Source: Orientallactaga sibirica
Lineage: Eukaryota; Chordata; Mammalia; Rodentia; Dipodidae
Length of the DNA: 64,000 bases
Assembly: GCA_036365145.1 (NCBI GenBank)
Contig: JAEOAD010000034.1
Span: forward strand, 14,537,501-14,601,500
Direction of reading: 5' to 3'
Shown: positions 12,283 through 23,804 of the stretch, one piece after another
Position numbering within the stretch: position 1 is the stretch's first letter
Layout of the letters: each line of letters begins with the position of its first letter
Position numbers and translations under genes: made by a program
The notes under the pieces: model-generated
Databases searched by the model: none
What the model saw: only the letters and a program-made list of their open reading frames with translations
Told to the model about the DNA's origin: nothing

Positions 12283-12436
12283 GGCTGGGCGTGGTGGCGC
12301 ACACCTTTAATCCTAGCACTTGGGAGGCAGAGGTAGAAGGATTACCATGAGTTTGAAGCTACACTGAGACTACATAGTGAATTCTAGCCCAGCTTAGCCT
12401 AGATCCAGACCCTTCCTTGAAAATCAAATTAAAAAA
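12283..12436 (+). mobile_element. B1 SINE
   Basis: Starts 'ggggctgggcgtggtggcgc' and is inserted in the old L1M. Its end 'gacccttccttgaaaatc' is slightly diverged. Confidence 0.88.
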
Positions 12437-12570
12437 GGAAAAATAATAAATGGACAATGTAGAACTGAAAAGAATATCTGAACTTAATAACCTGGAGCAT
12501 GGGCTTGACAGCAGATTGAGCCCACTGAAGACAAGCTTAGTAGACAATGCAATTAAAAATAGTTAAAGTG

Positions 12571-12715
12571 AGCCAGGCATGGTGGCACACGCCTTTAATC
12601 CCAGCACTTGGGAGGTAGAGGTAGGAGGATCATTGTGAGTTCGAAGCCACCCTGAGACTACAGAGTGAATTCCAGGTTAGCCTGGGCTAGAGGGGAGACC
12701 CTACCTCCAAAAACC

Positions 12716-12720
<5 letters not shown>
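12571..12720 (+). mobile_element. B1 SINE
   Basis: Begins 'agccaggcatggtggcacac'. Its A-rich tail has become the (CA)n array that follows. Confidence 0.88.

Positions 12721-12760
<40 letters not shown>
12719..12760. repeat. (CA)n microsatellite
   Basis: About 17 CA units followed by TATATG, grown from a B1 tail. Confidence 0.9.
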
Positions 12761-12767
12761 GTGGTGG

Positions 12768-12912
12768 AAATTAGGCATGGTGGCTCACATCTTTAATCCC
12801 AGCATTCAAGATATTGAGGTAGGGGGATCACTGTGAATTTGAAGCTGGCCTGGGCTATAGAATGAGTTCTAGATCAGCTTGGGCTAAAATGAGAGTCTAC
12901 CTCCAAAAAAAG
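12768..12912 (+). mobile_element. diverged B1 SINE
   Basis: Begins 'attaggcatggtggctcaca' and ends with an A run, with many substitutions. It sits tail-to-head with the B1 at 12571. Confidence 0.75.
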
Positions 12913-13339
12913 CAATTTCAAGTGAAGCATTTAGAGAAAACATGACGGCCAGAACAAAGCAGGAAAGACATGTGGGACACAGCCAAAAGGTCTGACATAA
13001 GTGTAATGGGAGACCCAGAAAGTTAATGGCTAGGAATTTTCCAGGCTGATTTAAAAAAAAAAAAAATCAAACCACAGATTCAGAAAGCTCAGCAAACCCA
13101 AGCAGTATAAAAACAATGAAAACCACAGTTAGTCAAACTTAGTCAAATTGTTAAAAACTGAACACAACCAACTTCTGATCTGAAATTCTCCTAAACTTGA
13201 CTAAAGAAACTTCCTTGAAAGACTTTTTAACACCAATAAAAAAATATCAAGACATACTGGTCTGATAAGTACAAGTGTTTTTATAATAACAGAGTTAGCA
13301 GAATATTTGAAATTGAAAGTACCCTGGAAAAATCTACAC

Positions 13340-14180
13340 TGAAAACTTACTCTATTTTTAAAACTTTTGTTGCCAGCTCCCTACATATAGAAAATATGCC
13401 ATGACCATAATATTCTTCTACCATCCTCCCTTTACCCATACTTCTCTAATCCCTCCTCCACTGAATCCCTTAGTCTTTCCAACTAGTTTTTCTTCTATTT
13501 TGATGTCATAATTTCCCCCTCCTATTACACAGGCCTTGTACAGGTAGCATCAACCACCGTGAAGTCATGAATACCACAGCTACTTTGTGTCTGGAAGACT
13601 GTATTGCAAAACATGCCTCCCCTTTCTTTGGCTCTTACATTCTTTCTGCCAACTCTTTCATGATGTTCTTTGAGCCTTGGAGGGTGTGATTGGGATGTTT
13701 CACTTGGTGCTGAACACTCCACTGTCACTTTTTCTCAGCACTTTGGTGAGTTTTGAGTCACCCCAGTGGTCACTGATACCTGAAAAGAGAAGCTTCTCTA
13801 ACCAAAAATGAGAGTATCATTAATACATGGGCATAAACTTGTTTATAGGGCAGTTTATGGCCATAACATATTCATTTAGCCAGACAATAGTAGTAGTTTT
13901 CCCCTAGGGCTTATGATCTCCCCAGCTATAAGCTTTGGATTAAATTTTCAGTACCAGACAGGAATTCCCTTCCCTGAAGCAGGCCTCAAGTCCAGTCAGA
14001 GAGCAGTTGTTTTTCCCCATAACAGACATGCCACCACTGCACCAGTTAGTACATTTGGCATGGCTGGCCAACTGTAAAACGTGTAGAGTCCACTGTGGTT
14101 AACACCGTTGATGTCTTTTCTCCCCCGGCAGGCTACATAGCTTTTTCCAGCATCCTGACAGCTAGTGAATAGGGAGGAGG
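13340..14180 (-). mobile_element. L1 3' UTR segment, antisense
   Basis: Parallels 16312-16905: both share 'gttgagccttggagg'-like text, 'aaaagagaagcttctctaac' and 'catttagccagaca'. The right part ('ccaccactgcaccagt') also resembles the end of the 15 kb copy. Confidence 0.6.
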
Positions 14181-14394
14181 CTTCCAGCTCAGCTCCAGCT
14201 TGATTTCTCAGTGACCTGAAGCCCTAGCATGTGAAGTCTTCAGTAATAGGATCTTACCATCTAGTTGAAAGCCTATTCTGTATTCTAATTCTCTACTCTA
14301 GTAAAATGTATATAGAGAAAATAAGTGAGAGAAATTCTGTTTTTTTTTTTTTTTCTTTATGTGATCTGGTTCCTTGCCTACTTGCATGTTATCC

Positions 14395-14870
14395 TGTGTG
14401 CTGTTCCTTCTCTTTATTATCTCTGGTCCAGGCACAATAACTTCTGTTTCTAGAACCAACGCTGTTTCCTTGTTCAGTGGTTCTGATGCACAATCTTTCT
14501 TCTGCCTAGAATATTCTTTCTAACCCAGCTCCACCCACACCTCAGCCCTTTGGCCCTAGCAAGTCATTCTTCTTCTAGATCTTCAACTAAAGGTTACTTC
14601 ATGAGAAAGCATTCTTGATGTTCTACATGATGTGAAAACTCCATTACATATTCTCATATACATTTGCATTTTATAATCCTTGTCACAATTTGTAATTATA
14701 TATTTATTTGTAGTTATGATTCATGTATTGTTCACCAACTAACTACATTCTAAGTTCCATAAGGGCAGGAACAATCAGGTTTGCTCAACACTGTTTATGC
14801 AGTTTCTAGCACAGATATTGCCATATGGTGAATACTCAAGGTTTTTTGAGTAAATGAACAAATACATGGA
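14395..14870 (+). mobile_element. L2-like ancient LINE fragment
   Basis: The order 'ttctgcctagaatattcttt', 'taagttccataagggcagga' and 'tagcacagatattgccatat' follows the 3' end of mammalian L2, with heavy decay. A poly-T run lies at 14339-14354. Confidence 0.6.
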
Positions 14871-15034
14871 AAAGTATACAAGAAAGGTAAGGTTCAATAT
14901 TGGATAATGAAAGGAATGTTTTATGTACTGAACTAGTTTATGTTACTCTCTAGATCCTTTATAGTTCCATAAAGCCATGCACATTGGTGGTTCTTTTTTT
15001 TTTCTTACCTTGTTTTATTTATTATTGTTGTTTT

Positions 15035-16270
15035 TATTAAGAACATACTTTGAAAGCTGGGTGTGGTGGTACACGCTTTTAATCCCAGCACTTGGGAGGC
15101 AGAGGTAGGAGGATTGCTGGGAGTTCGAGGACACCTTGAGACTACACAGTGAATTCCAGGTCAGCCTGGGCTAGAGCAAGACCCTACCTCGAAAATCCAA
15201 AAACAAAGCAAAACAAAATAAAACAAAAAACAAAAAGAACATACTTTGAATAGATACATCATGTGTTGGTACCATCTTTTCCCTCCTCCCTGCTCCCATT
15301 ACACAGGGGGCCCACCTCAGTCAAGTTGCTGATATTCCTCATGGGGTTGTCATTGTGGGAGCAGCAGTCAGTTATTGTGGGGAGGCAGTGCCTCTGGCCA
15401 TGACAGCCCAACCTGTGGCTCTTACAATCTTTCTGCCCCATCTTCCACAAAATTCCCTGAGTCTTGGTGTGTGTGTTTTAAGTTTACTTCAGTGATGAGC
15501 TCTTAGGAGCCTCTGAATGTCTGCTTTAGGATATGTTGAGTATCCTCACAGTCTGTCTCCACCCTGGCGCTGCTTGTTAGGCTCACCATGGAAGCAGCAC
15601 TCTTGCTCCTCTCCCCAGTTCCTCTGTGATTTCGCCTGGGTTTTGATTGGGATATGAGGGGTGGTTTATCTCCTCGAGTATCGCTACCTTCTGAAGAAGA
15701 AAAACAGATGCTCCAATAGAGAGTGAAGTCAGCATAGGTTAAATTGGATTAGTGTTATTAACTTAGGGAGATTTTGCTGCATGTAGTCCCTTCTTTTAGC
15801 CAAAGACTAGTGGGAACTTGTCATTGGAGAACATAATCTTGGTCTCCATAGGATTCTGACCTGGTTCCCAATTCCAGGTTTGGGTTCCTTTCCACTGAAT
15901 GGATCTCTTAACAATCAGAAAGTTATTGGTTACCCACCAAGACTGTGTGCCACCGTTGCACTGGTGTGTACTTCTTGTCAGGCTGCTTGCTTCTGAGTAG
16001 CTTAGACCCCTGCTTGCTCACATCATTGTTGGCCACTTTCCCAGTAGCTCGTGTAGCACTTTCCAGCACTAAACAGGCTAACTGTCTGGGGACTGGCTCT
16101 CTTCTGAATTCCAGCCAGGTCTCTCCGTGTTGTGTGTCGGCAGCTTATGGTGTCTTTAGCAATAGGGTCTTACCCTTTACCTCAGGTGAGTAATCAGTGT
16201 TTTGACAGAAGCCTGTCCTGTTTTGTGGACCTCGTAGGTCTTTCTGATCAACAGCTCAATGTGGGTAGCA
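15035..16270 (-). mobile_element. L1 3' UTR segment, antisense, split by a B1
   Basis: A longer sister of 68-1024. Read on the minus strand it ends 'aagtatgttcttaataaaaa', a polyadenylated L1 3' end. A B1 (15055-15234) is inserted close to that end with an exact 16-bp target duplication. Confidence 0.7.
15055..15234 (+). mobile_element. B1 SINE with exact 16-bp target-site duplication
   Basis: The duplication 'aagaacatactttgaa' flanks it at 15039-15054 and 15235-15250. The body is near full length with an AAAACAAA-type tail, so the insertion is later than the host L1. Confidence 0.95.
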
Positions 16271-16311
16271 CTGATTTCTGGTACTGGCAGTTACAGGTCA
16301 AAGCCAAAATT

Positions 16312-16905
16312 TTTTATTTTGTTTTTTTTTTATTGACAGCTTCCATACTTACAGACAATAATCCATAATTACCTCCCCTCCCCCACTTTCCCCTTTATAA
16401 ATCCATACTCCATCATATCCCCTCCCTCTCTCTATTACTCTCTTTTTTATTTTGATGTCATCATCTTTTCCTTCTATTATGAGGGTTTTACAAAGGTATT
16501 GCTAGGCACTGCCAGGTCATGTATATTGAGGCCAATTTCTGTGTGGACAGTTGCATTGTAAGGAGTGGTACCCTTCATTTGGCTCTTATATTCTTTCTAC
16601 CATCTCTTCCACAATGCACTGTGAACCTTGGAGGCTGTGATAGAGAGGTTTAAGTGCTGGACACTCCTCTGTCACTTCTTCTCAGCACTATGGTGCCTTT
16701 TGGGTTATCCCAGTGGTCATCTCCATCTGAAAAGAGAAGCTTCTCTAGCCAAAAGTGAGAATAGCATTAATATATGGATATAAACATTAAGTGTAGTGCT
16801 TACAGGGCAGTTTGGTGAGCATAATATGTGCATTTAGCCAGACAAGAGCAGGCGTTAGCACTCCTAAGCATAGCCATTCTTTAAGGTTAATTCTTTAAGG
16901 TTAGG
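16312..16905 (-). mobile_element. L1 3' UTR segment of a second subfamily, antisense
   Basis: Poly-T at 16321-16330 then 'attgacagcttccatactta': on the minus strand a tail-proximal L1 end with 'gctgtcaataaaaaaa'. It lies head-to-tail with the preceding L1. Confidence 0.65.
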
Positions 16906-17509
16906 TTTCATTGGTGGTCCTTTTAGTTATCTATGTTTTTATTTTTTGCAGCAGTGAAGCAGCTTTCTTTGCTGTTATGTAAGTGCTAACTTGTGTATGC
17001 TCTGGAGATAAATTTAAGGCAAAAGAAATCCTTCTAATAATTAGGATTTCTGAAAATATATTGTAGTAAGAAAAATCAGTGGTTTTCCCATATGAAAATA
17101 AAATGAAAGTAGAGTCTAACATGAAGGAGTACAGCCCTTTTGTTAACCTGGAAGTTTATATAGTCTTTCATCACATAAGGTTTTTTTCAACAGTGCTGTG
17201 ATACGGTTGCCCCCTGGTGGCCATTTTGTGTGTTTTCACATTCATTCCCATCCCCTTCTCTGGTCTCTGTAACTTCTGTTTTAGATTGAAGATTTTCAAA
17301 GATCTTTTTTTTTGTGGTAAAATATATTGAGAAAAATATTATGGAAAGAAATTTGACAATGTATATAAATGCCTTTAAAATAGTTGATCTAGCAATTCTG
17401 CTTCCAGAAAGTAACTCTAAATTCATGCTCATCAGAATAGTAGTTATGATCCCAAAAACTTAGATGTTCTAATTTATATAATAAGCCAATACTGCTTCTA
17501 GACAATACA
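16906..17509. other. Megf9 intron, unassigned apart from a CTCF-like site
   Basis: AT-rich single-copy sequence. The only conspicuous motif is at 17206-17225. Confidence 0.5.
17206..17225 (-). promoter_or_regulatory. CTCF-like motif in unique intron sequence
   Basis: The minus strand reads AATGGCCACCAGGGGGCAAC, containing the CCACCAGGGGGC core of the CTCF consensus. It lies outside any SINE. Occupancy cannot be judged from sequence. Confidence 0.55.
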
Positions 17510-17690
17510 TAGTTAAGAACACAGAAAATCAAATCTTGACTTTATCTTAGATAAATTAATCTGTTTTATCATCTATAAATTTGAGATATTAATAGTAATT
17601 GCCTAATAGGTTGCTATAAAGATTAAATGCAATACATTTGTACAGCCCCAATATAGTGCTTTGATCATCATTAACAATCAGTAAATGGTA
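17510..17690 (+). mobile_element. MIR-like ancient SINE
   Basis: The pattern 'tttatcatctataaatttga' then 'taggttgctataaagattaa' follows the MIR core and 3' part, strongly decayed. Confidence 0.5.
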
Positions 17691-18330
17691 GCTGATAATT
17701 TGTTGTCATTAAAATGCCCTCAAGAATGATATGTAACTACATGAGAATGTGAAAAGAAGCAGTATATAAAATGACATGTGCCGTATAATTAGACTGTTAT
17801 AGAACAAACCCAAACTTCTAAACATGGAAAGATTTCAAGGAATCGTATCCAGAATCTTGAGCATATTTCCCTTAAAATGGAAGTAGGGAGGGCCTATAAA
17901 TTTTCAACTTTGAACTTTGTCTTCAGATAGCAAACTTCTTTTTGAGAGAGAACTCAGGGTTCTTTCATGTCTTTGCAATGAGTAACTTGGCCTGAGCTGC
18001 CGGACTCCGATTTGTGCTGCTTTTCTCCTCAGTACCGCCTTTGCTTCAGGATATCATACTTTCCTGGTTTTCTTTCGTCACAACATATCCTTTCCTTCTC
18101 ATCAGCTCTGTTAGATCTTCCTCAGGTCAACTTTACACTGGTGTGCCTCAGAGCTCAAGAAGTTCATCTTCTCCATTTATACTTCCCCCCTAAGTGACCT
18201 CACTCATTCCCCTGGATTTAATTTAAAAGTTATGTGGCCATGTGCTTATTATCATATTTATATGTCTCCTTTGATTTCTACAGTCAGATATCCAACAGAT
18301 GACTTCGCTTCTATTATAGCATTATAATCC
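17691..18330. other. Megf9 intron, unassigned
   Basis: No recognisable element. Confidence 0.5.
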
Positions 18331-18800
18331 TAAATATTCTCTACTCCTACTGTTCTTTGTTCACTCTTTTCATCCCTTTGCTCAGTTCTAAAACCCAGGA
18401 ACCACGTTTGATTCCTTTCTCTTTCTTACAGCAAATACGCAGTCCATCAGCAAGTTCCTTTAGCATCAAAACATGTTCTGAATCTAATCATTGATCTTGA
18501 ATCCTTGTCTGAGCTACTATCATCTCTTTATACAACTTTGGCATTTCCTCATCTTGTCTTTGTGCCTTTTGCCTTTTTTCTTATCCCCAGGACCCTATTC
18601 CGCCACAGTCTAGTCTCCATGTATCAACTTTTAAAAATATAAAACCTAATTGCAGCATTCTTATACTTAAGCCTTGCAATAGCTTCCCATCTCCCCAGAA
18701 CAGGATTTAGATTTCTTTACATTGTATGCTTAATTTTATAGTTTTGGACCCCATCTTCCTATCTAATCTTATTCTCTTTTACTCTCACATATTCACTCAT
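18331..18800 (+). mobile_element. possible L2-type ancient LINE fragment
   Basis: 'agtccatcagcaagttcctt', 'agcttcccatctccccagaa' and similar phrases resemble L2-like sequence, but divergence is high. Confidence 0.4.
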
Positions 18801-18879
18801 ATTAATAGCATTTTTATTCTTTTGGGTTTCACATCTTACTCTAGTTGTTAGACCATTTTCTTTCAGTCTCATTCTCTCT

Positions 18880-19740
18880 CCTTTTTTGTAAATACTTCAG
18901 TAGTAAAGAACATAAATCACATAAGACTTTATGAATAGTGTTATTAATTTTTTTAGCTCATCTTATAAAATTTCACCATGTTTCTAGATTACTATGTAGA
19001 CTTTATTCATTGTTTATGCAGTCATAGTTGGAATGGTCTCTTTGACTCTCTGAGGCCCCAAAAGAAAGCATGTGTATTATACGTGCACTTCCTCTCCCAG
19101 TCCCAGCTTGCAGATGTTATACAGCTTCAGTGTCTGTAGACATCCTCAGGAAAATCCAGAAGAGTGGTATGTAAAACACATAACTTTGCTTCCTTCATTT
19201 TTTACTTTATAATTTCTAAATTTTTACTTTGAAAAGTTAAATATAAAAACATGTGGAAAATAATATACATAATATAACAATATCACAAATGCATATGTAC
19301 CCACATCCAGATTTAATAAATACTAGTATTTTGATATTTTGCTTCATATTTATCCATATGTGCATGGTTACACGCTTGTAGAAAATTTGAAATGAAGTTG
19401 GAGCTTTGTTTCCTCCTTGGTCCCATTTTTCTACCCCTTTCCACATTTAAATGTCTACTATGTATTTATTCATCAATTTGATTTAATGTCTTATGTGTCC
19501 ATATGCTTAATGTTGCTTACTGTGTCTTTAAAAAAATTACAAAATAAATGTTCTTCTGTATGTGTCATTCTTCAGCTTGCTTTTTCAACTAATTATATTA
19601 AGATTTTTTCATGCTCATGCATATAGGTTTAGCTAGGTTATTTAACTACAGAATCAAAAATATGGAAGTACCATAATTTATTTATTCTTCTGTTAATAGA
19701 TACATACAGTTGGTCTGTTTTTAAGATGTAATCAATCAAC
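18880..19740 (-). mobile_element. ancient L1M fragment, antisense
   Basis: 'attcttcagcttgctttttc', 'aagtaccataatttatttat' and 'cttctgttaatagatacata' track the minus-strand 3' region of old L1s. No coding remains. Confidence 0.5.
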
Positions 19741-19783
19741 TAACCAGGATCTATTGTTATTCTACCAGCCTTTCTTTAGTTGG

Positions 19784-20106
19784 TGTAGTGGTTTGATTCA
19801 GGTGTTCCCCATAAACTTAGGTGTGCTGAATGCCATGTCCCTGGCTGATGGCAATTTGGGAATTAAATCCTCCTGGAGGCAGTGTATTGTTGGGGGGTGG
19901 GCTTATGGATATTATAGCCAGCTTCCTCTTGCCAGTGTTTGGCACACTCTCCTGTTGCTATTGTCCATCTGATGTTGGCAAGGAGGTAATGTCCACCCTA
20001 TTCTCATGCCATCATCTTTCCCTGTAAGCCAAAATAATCCCTTTTATTCCCGCAAACTGCTCTTGATCAGGTGTTTTCTGCCAGCAATGCAAATCTGACT
20101 GCAACA
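19784..20106 (+). mobile_element. MaLR-type solo LTR
   Basis: Bounded TG...CA. Contains 'ccccataaacttaggtgtgc' and 'gtaagccaaaataatccctt', as in the LTR at 37719. Flanking 5-mers gttgg / atggg match at three of five bases. It ends 174 bp before a Megf9 exon. Confidence 0.8.
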
Positions 20107-20246
20107 ATGGGGGACACTGAATTTGTAGACATACATAGCTGGTATTAAAGTAAAATGGGGTCCTATCACTGTTACTTTTCCTGGTTACTCTTACAATGAC
20201 TTTGTTGAAGGTATGATTTTTTTAAAAATCTGGGCTTTCAGAGTAA

Positions 20247-20438
<192 letters not shown>

Positions 20439-20704
20439 TAAATCTTAAGAGGGGAAATCAGTAAATAGTTTATCAGTAATTATGAGTTGCACTGATTAAC
20501 CAAGTTCTAGTATCATAGGTGAAGTATAAAAACAGCAGATGTCTTTCTTCTGGGAATTTACAAAAAAAATCCAAATATATACATGAAATGAGACTTCATG
20601 TCTAAAAACTAATAGTGAGTTAATGCAGGAATGTTAAAATTGAGCAAACTTACTCACCTATTTTATGATAGCCCCTACTAATTAGTTTTCTAAAATACTT
20701 AATA

Positions 20705-20866
20705 ATATAGCCAGGCATGGTAGTGCATACCTGTAGTCTCAGCATGTGGGAGAAAGAGAATAGAATCAGGAGTTCAGGGTCATCTTTGCCTACATAACTT
20801 GATTGAGAGGCTGGGCTACATGAGACCCTGTCTCAAAACAACAATAACAACAATAATAAATAATGC
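20705..20866 (+). mobile_element. B4/B1-like SINE
   Basis: 'atagccaggcatggtagtgc' leads to 'gagaccctgtctcaaaacaa' and a CAA/TAA-rich tail. The middle differs from this window's standard B1. Confidence 0.7.
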
Positions 20867-20924
20867 AGACTAATTGTGGCTATATAATATTTTACAAATA
20901 CTTTTAGTTCTCATTTATTCCTGG

Positions 20925-21076
20925 CGTATTAGTTATCAGTTGCCATATAACTGATTGTCTCAATTATAGTGAGTTAAAACAACAAGCACTTATATTTTCA
21001 CTTTTTTTGGTTAGAAATTTGGGAGAAACTTAGTGGAGAGTCTTGATTTGGTTCTTCATCTCTTTCTTCCCTCATT
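20925..21076 (-). mobile_element. MLT1-like MaLR LTR, first piece, antisense
   Basis: 'cgtattagttatcagttgcc' and 'gagttaaaacaacaagcact' follow the reverse strand of an MLT1 3' end. The rest resumes at about 23,290, so the LTR was split by an L1M insertion. Confidence 0.5.
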
Positions 21077-21645
21077 TTTAAGTAGTATTAATTACAATTT
21101 ATTTTAAATGCACAATCAGTGCTTTTTACTATATATTCACAACATTGTACATCAATCATCACAGTCAATTTTGGAATAGTCTTATAATTTCTCCACATTA
21201 AAAATCTCAGAAAATAACCCTCTAACTATTGTGATCACTCCCATTTCTTTCAGCCTTATGCAACCACTAACATACCTTTTAGTTTGTATGGATTTGACTG
21301 TTCTGAACATTTCCTATAATTATGGGCATGATATGGTTTCTTTCATGTAGCATAATATTTTTAAGTTGTCCATACTATAATGTATAGCAGCAATACATAC
21401 ATTTATTGCTACATAGTATTCCACCATATGGATACCTCATTTTATTCATTTATGAGTTGTTAGATTTTGAATTAACACTTCTTATTTATTACAAATCAGT
21501 GCATCTGTGAACAATTCTGTTAATATTTTTGTGTGTACACATGTTCTAATTTCTCTTGGGTACATACCTAGGAGTGGAATCGGTGAGTCATATATCAACC
21601 ATGTTTAATTCTGTCAGGAAGTATCAGACTATTTTCCAAAATGAG

Positions 21646-21917
21646 GGGCTAGAGAGATGGCTTAGCGGTTAAGGCACCTGCCTGCTAAGACTAAGAACCC
21701 CGGTTCCAATCTCCAGGTCCCACGTTTAGCCAGATGCAAAAAGTAACGCAAGGGCGCAATGCCACACTTTCCCACAAGGGGACGCACACATCTGGATTTC
21801 GTTCACAGCTGATGAGAGGCTGCTGGCGCACCCATTCTCTGTCTCCCTCTCCCTCTGACTTTCTCTGTCTCTCTCTGTGTCTCTCTCAAAAAAAAATTTA
21901 AAAATAAAAATAAAAGA
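21646..21917 (+). mobile_element. tRNA-derived SINE (type A) with 12-bp target duplication
   Basis: Head 'gggctagagagatggcttag'. 'ttccaaaatgag' flanks it exactly at 21634-21645 and 21918-21929. It is inserted in the L1M. Confidence 0.95.
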
Positions 21918-22225
21918 TTCCAAAATGAGTATACCATTTTACATCATCATTTTTACCAACATTGTTTGAGGGCTCTAAATTGTCTACAGCCTTACCAACA
22001 CTCATCTGTCCTTTTATAATTATAGCCATCCTAGTGGGTTTGCAGTTGCATTGTGGTTTAAATTTGCCTGAATGTGATAGCTGAATATATGTTTATTGGC
22101 CATTTTTATATTCCTCAGAGAAAATATCTATGTAGGTTGTTTGCTTATCTTAAAATTGCATTTATCTTTTTATCATCGACTGAGAAGAGTTGTAGACACA
22201 AATCATTTATCAGATATGTGATTTT

Positions 22226-22231
22226 TAAAAA

Positions 22232-22262
<31 letters not shown>

Positions 22263-22455
22263 GAGCAACAGACAGAAAGAGAGAGAGAGAGAGAAAGAAT
22301 GGGCTCACCAGGGCCTCTAGCCACTGCAAATGAACTCCAGATGCATATGCCACCTTGTGCATCTGGCTTACGTGGGTACTGGGGAATAGAGCCTCGAACC
22401 AGGGTCCTTAGGCTTCACAAGCAAGTGCTTAACTGCTAAGCCATCTCTCCAGCCC
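22226..22455 (-). mobile_element. tRNA-derived SINE (type B), antisense
   Basis: An (ATTT)n tail at 22232-22261, GA-rich tract, and the reversed head 'gccatctctccagcccc'. The target sequence 'cagatatgtgattttt' flanks it on both sides. Confidence 0.92.
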
Positions 22456-22480
22456 CAGATATGTGATTTTTAAAAATATT

Positions 22481-22707
22481 TTATTTATTATTTGTTTGCA
22501 AGCAGAAAGAGATGGTTGACGGGAGAGAGAAACAGAAAGGAAGGGAAAGAGAATATTGGTACTCCAGGCCCTCTTGACACTGCAAATGATCTCTAGATGC
22601 ATGTACCACTTTGTGCATCTGGTTCTACATGGGTACTAAGGATTTGAACCTGAGCTAACTAGCTTTGCAAGCAAGTTCCTTTAACCACTGAGCCATCTCT
22701 CGAGTTT
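22481..22707 (-). mobile_element. older tRNA-derived SINE (type B), antisense
   Basis: Ends 'actgagccatctctcgag'. More diverged than its neighbour. The flank 'cagatatgtgattt' recurs at 22708. Confidence 0.85.
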
Positions 22708-22724
22708 CAGATATGTGATTTGTG

Positions 22725-22805
22725 TTGGGGTATAGGTCAGGGTAGGGTTTTTGGCTAACAAGTACAAGACCCTGAATTTGATCCTCAGCACTGTAAAAAA
22801 TTAAA
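22725..22805 (+). mobile_element. ID-like element
   Basis: 'ttggggtataggtcagggta', 'aagaccctgaatttgatcct' and an A-rich tail resemble a decayed ID. Confidence 0.55.
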
Positions 22806-22810
22806 ATTTA

Positions 22811-22978
22811 AGCCAGGCGTGGTGGCGCACGCCTTTAATCCCAGCACTCGGGAGGCAGAGGTAGAAGGATCGGTAAGAGTTCGAGGCCACCCTGAGACTA
22901 CATAGTTAATTCCAGGTCAGCCTGGACCAGAGTGAGACCCTACCTCGAAAAACCAAAAAAAAAAAAAAAAAAAAAAAT
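22811..22978 (+). mobile_element. B1 SINE, little diverged
   Basis: Starts 'agccaggcgtggtggcgcac', is full length and keeps CpGs and a 23-A tail, so it is probably young. Confidence 0.93.
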
Positions 22979-22991
22979 TTAAAGAAATATA

Positions 22992-23155
22992 GGCTGGGCA
23001 TAGTGGTGCATGCCTTTAATCCCAGCACTTGGGAGGCAGAGGTAGGAGGATCACCATGAGTTTGAGGCCACTCTGAGACTACATGGTGAATTCCAGGTCA
23101 GTGTGGGCTAGAGAAACATCCTACCTTGCAAAAACAAACTAAAAAAAATTTAAAA
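22992..23155 (+). mobile_element. B1 SINE
   Basis: Begins 'ggctgggcatagtggtgcat' and ends in an AAACTAAAAAAAA-type tail. Confidence 0.9.
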
Positions 23156-23289
23156 GGAAGAAAAAAGAAATATATGATTTGTAAACATTTTTCCTGTCCC
23201 ATTATTTAATGTTTTACTTTCTTGATTTTTTTAGCACAAAGGTATTTTATTTCAGTGAAGTTCAATATTTTTAATTTTTTATTTATGTT

Positions 23290-23735
23290 GACTTGGGATT
23301 TCTGATGAGATATTAGCTAAGACTGTAGTCAGTAGTCTGAATCCTTAATCAGGACTGTAGAATCTGCTTTTGAGATGGCTGACTCACATGGCTTGCTAGA
23401 AACAAAAGCTTCTGTTACTCATCATGTGGAGTTGTTCATCAAGCTACTAAATAACCTTACAACTGAATGAGCAAGATGTAAGCTGCAATGTCTTTTTCAA
23501 TCCAGTCTCTGAAACTGTAGAGATGGTCACCGTACCCCATGACTTATACATACCGATCTCATTACGGATAAAAGGGAGCAAAATAAGAGTGTGAAAGACA
23601 AGAGGCAGGGAATGTTTGTTACCATCTTTAAATTGATTGCCATAACTAGAAATAGGAACTGGCACATTCCTCTTTTCATAGTAGTGGAGCACCTGGTACA
23701 TGCTGACACTGTAGGCAAAGCATACAAAGACATAA
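23290..23735 (-). mobile_element. MLT1-like MaLR LTR, second piece, antisense
   Basis: On the minus strand, 'aagccatgtgagtcagccat', then 'ctcaaaagcagattctacag', follows the MLT1 body. A 100-residue minus-strand frame across this block has no recognisable protein and is best read as LTR. Confidence 0.45.
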
Positions 23736-23747
23736 AAAATAAAATGT

Positions 23748-23769
23748 GTGCTTGCTTCGGCAGCACATT

Positions 23770-23804
<35 letters not shown>

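Larger units (their letters stand above)
10980..13335 (+). mobile_element. ancient L1M, sense, broken by three B1 insertions
   Basis: From about 11,880 the sequence tracks an old mammalian L1 5'/ORF1-end region: 'agacatgtgggacacagcca', 'taatgggagacccagaaa', 'cagattcagaaagctcagca', 'aaaccacagttagtcaaact'. All frames are closed by stops. The part before 11,880 is less certain. B1 copies interrupt it at 12283, 12571 and 12768. It lies within Megf9 intron 10797-20280. Confidence 0.6.
21078..23290 (-). mobile_element. ancient L1M 3' end, antisense, split by several SINEs
   Basis: 'tagtattccaccatatggat', 'gggtacatacctaggagtgg', 'atagccatcctagtgggttt' and 'attggccatttttatattcc' are the familiar minus-strand series of old L1 3' ends. 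The series continues after the SINE stack with 'agcacaaaggtattttattt'. Nested SINEs are listed separately. Confidence 0.8.

Noticed and set aside
12719..12760. Long CA arrays as candidate regulatory elements
   Set aside because: Most start at SINE tails (12719, 48330, 51714) and are adequately explained as tail-derived microsatellites.
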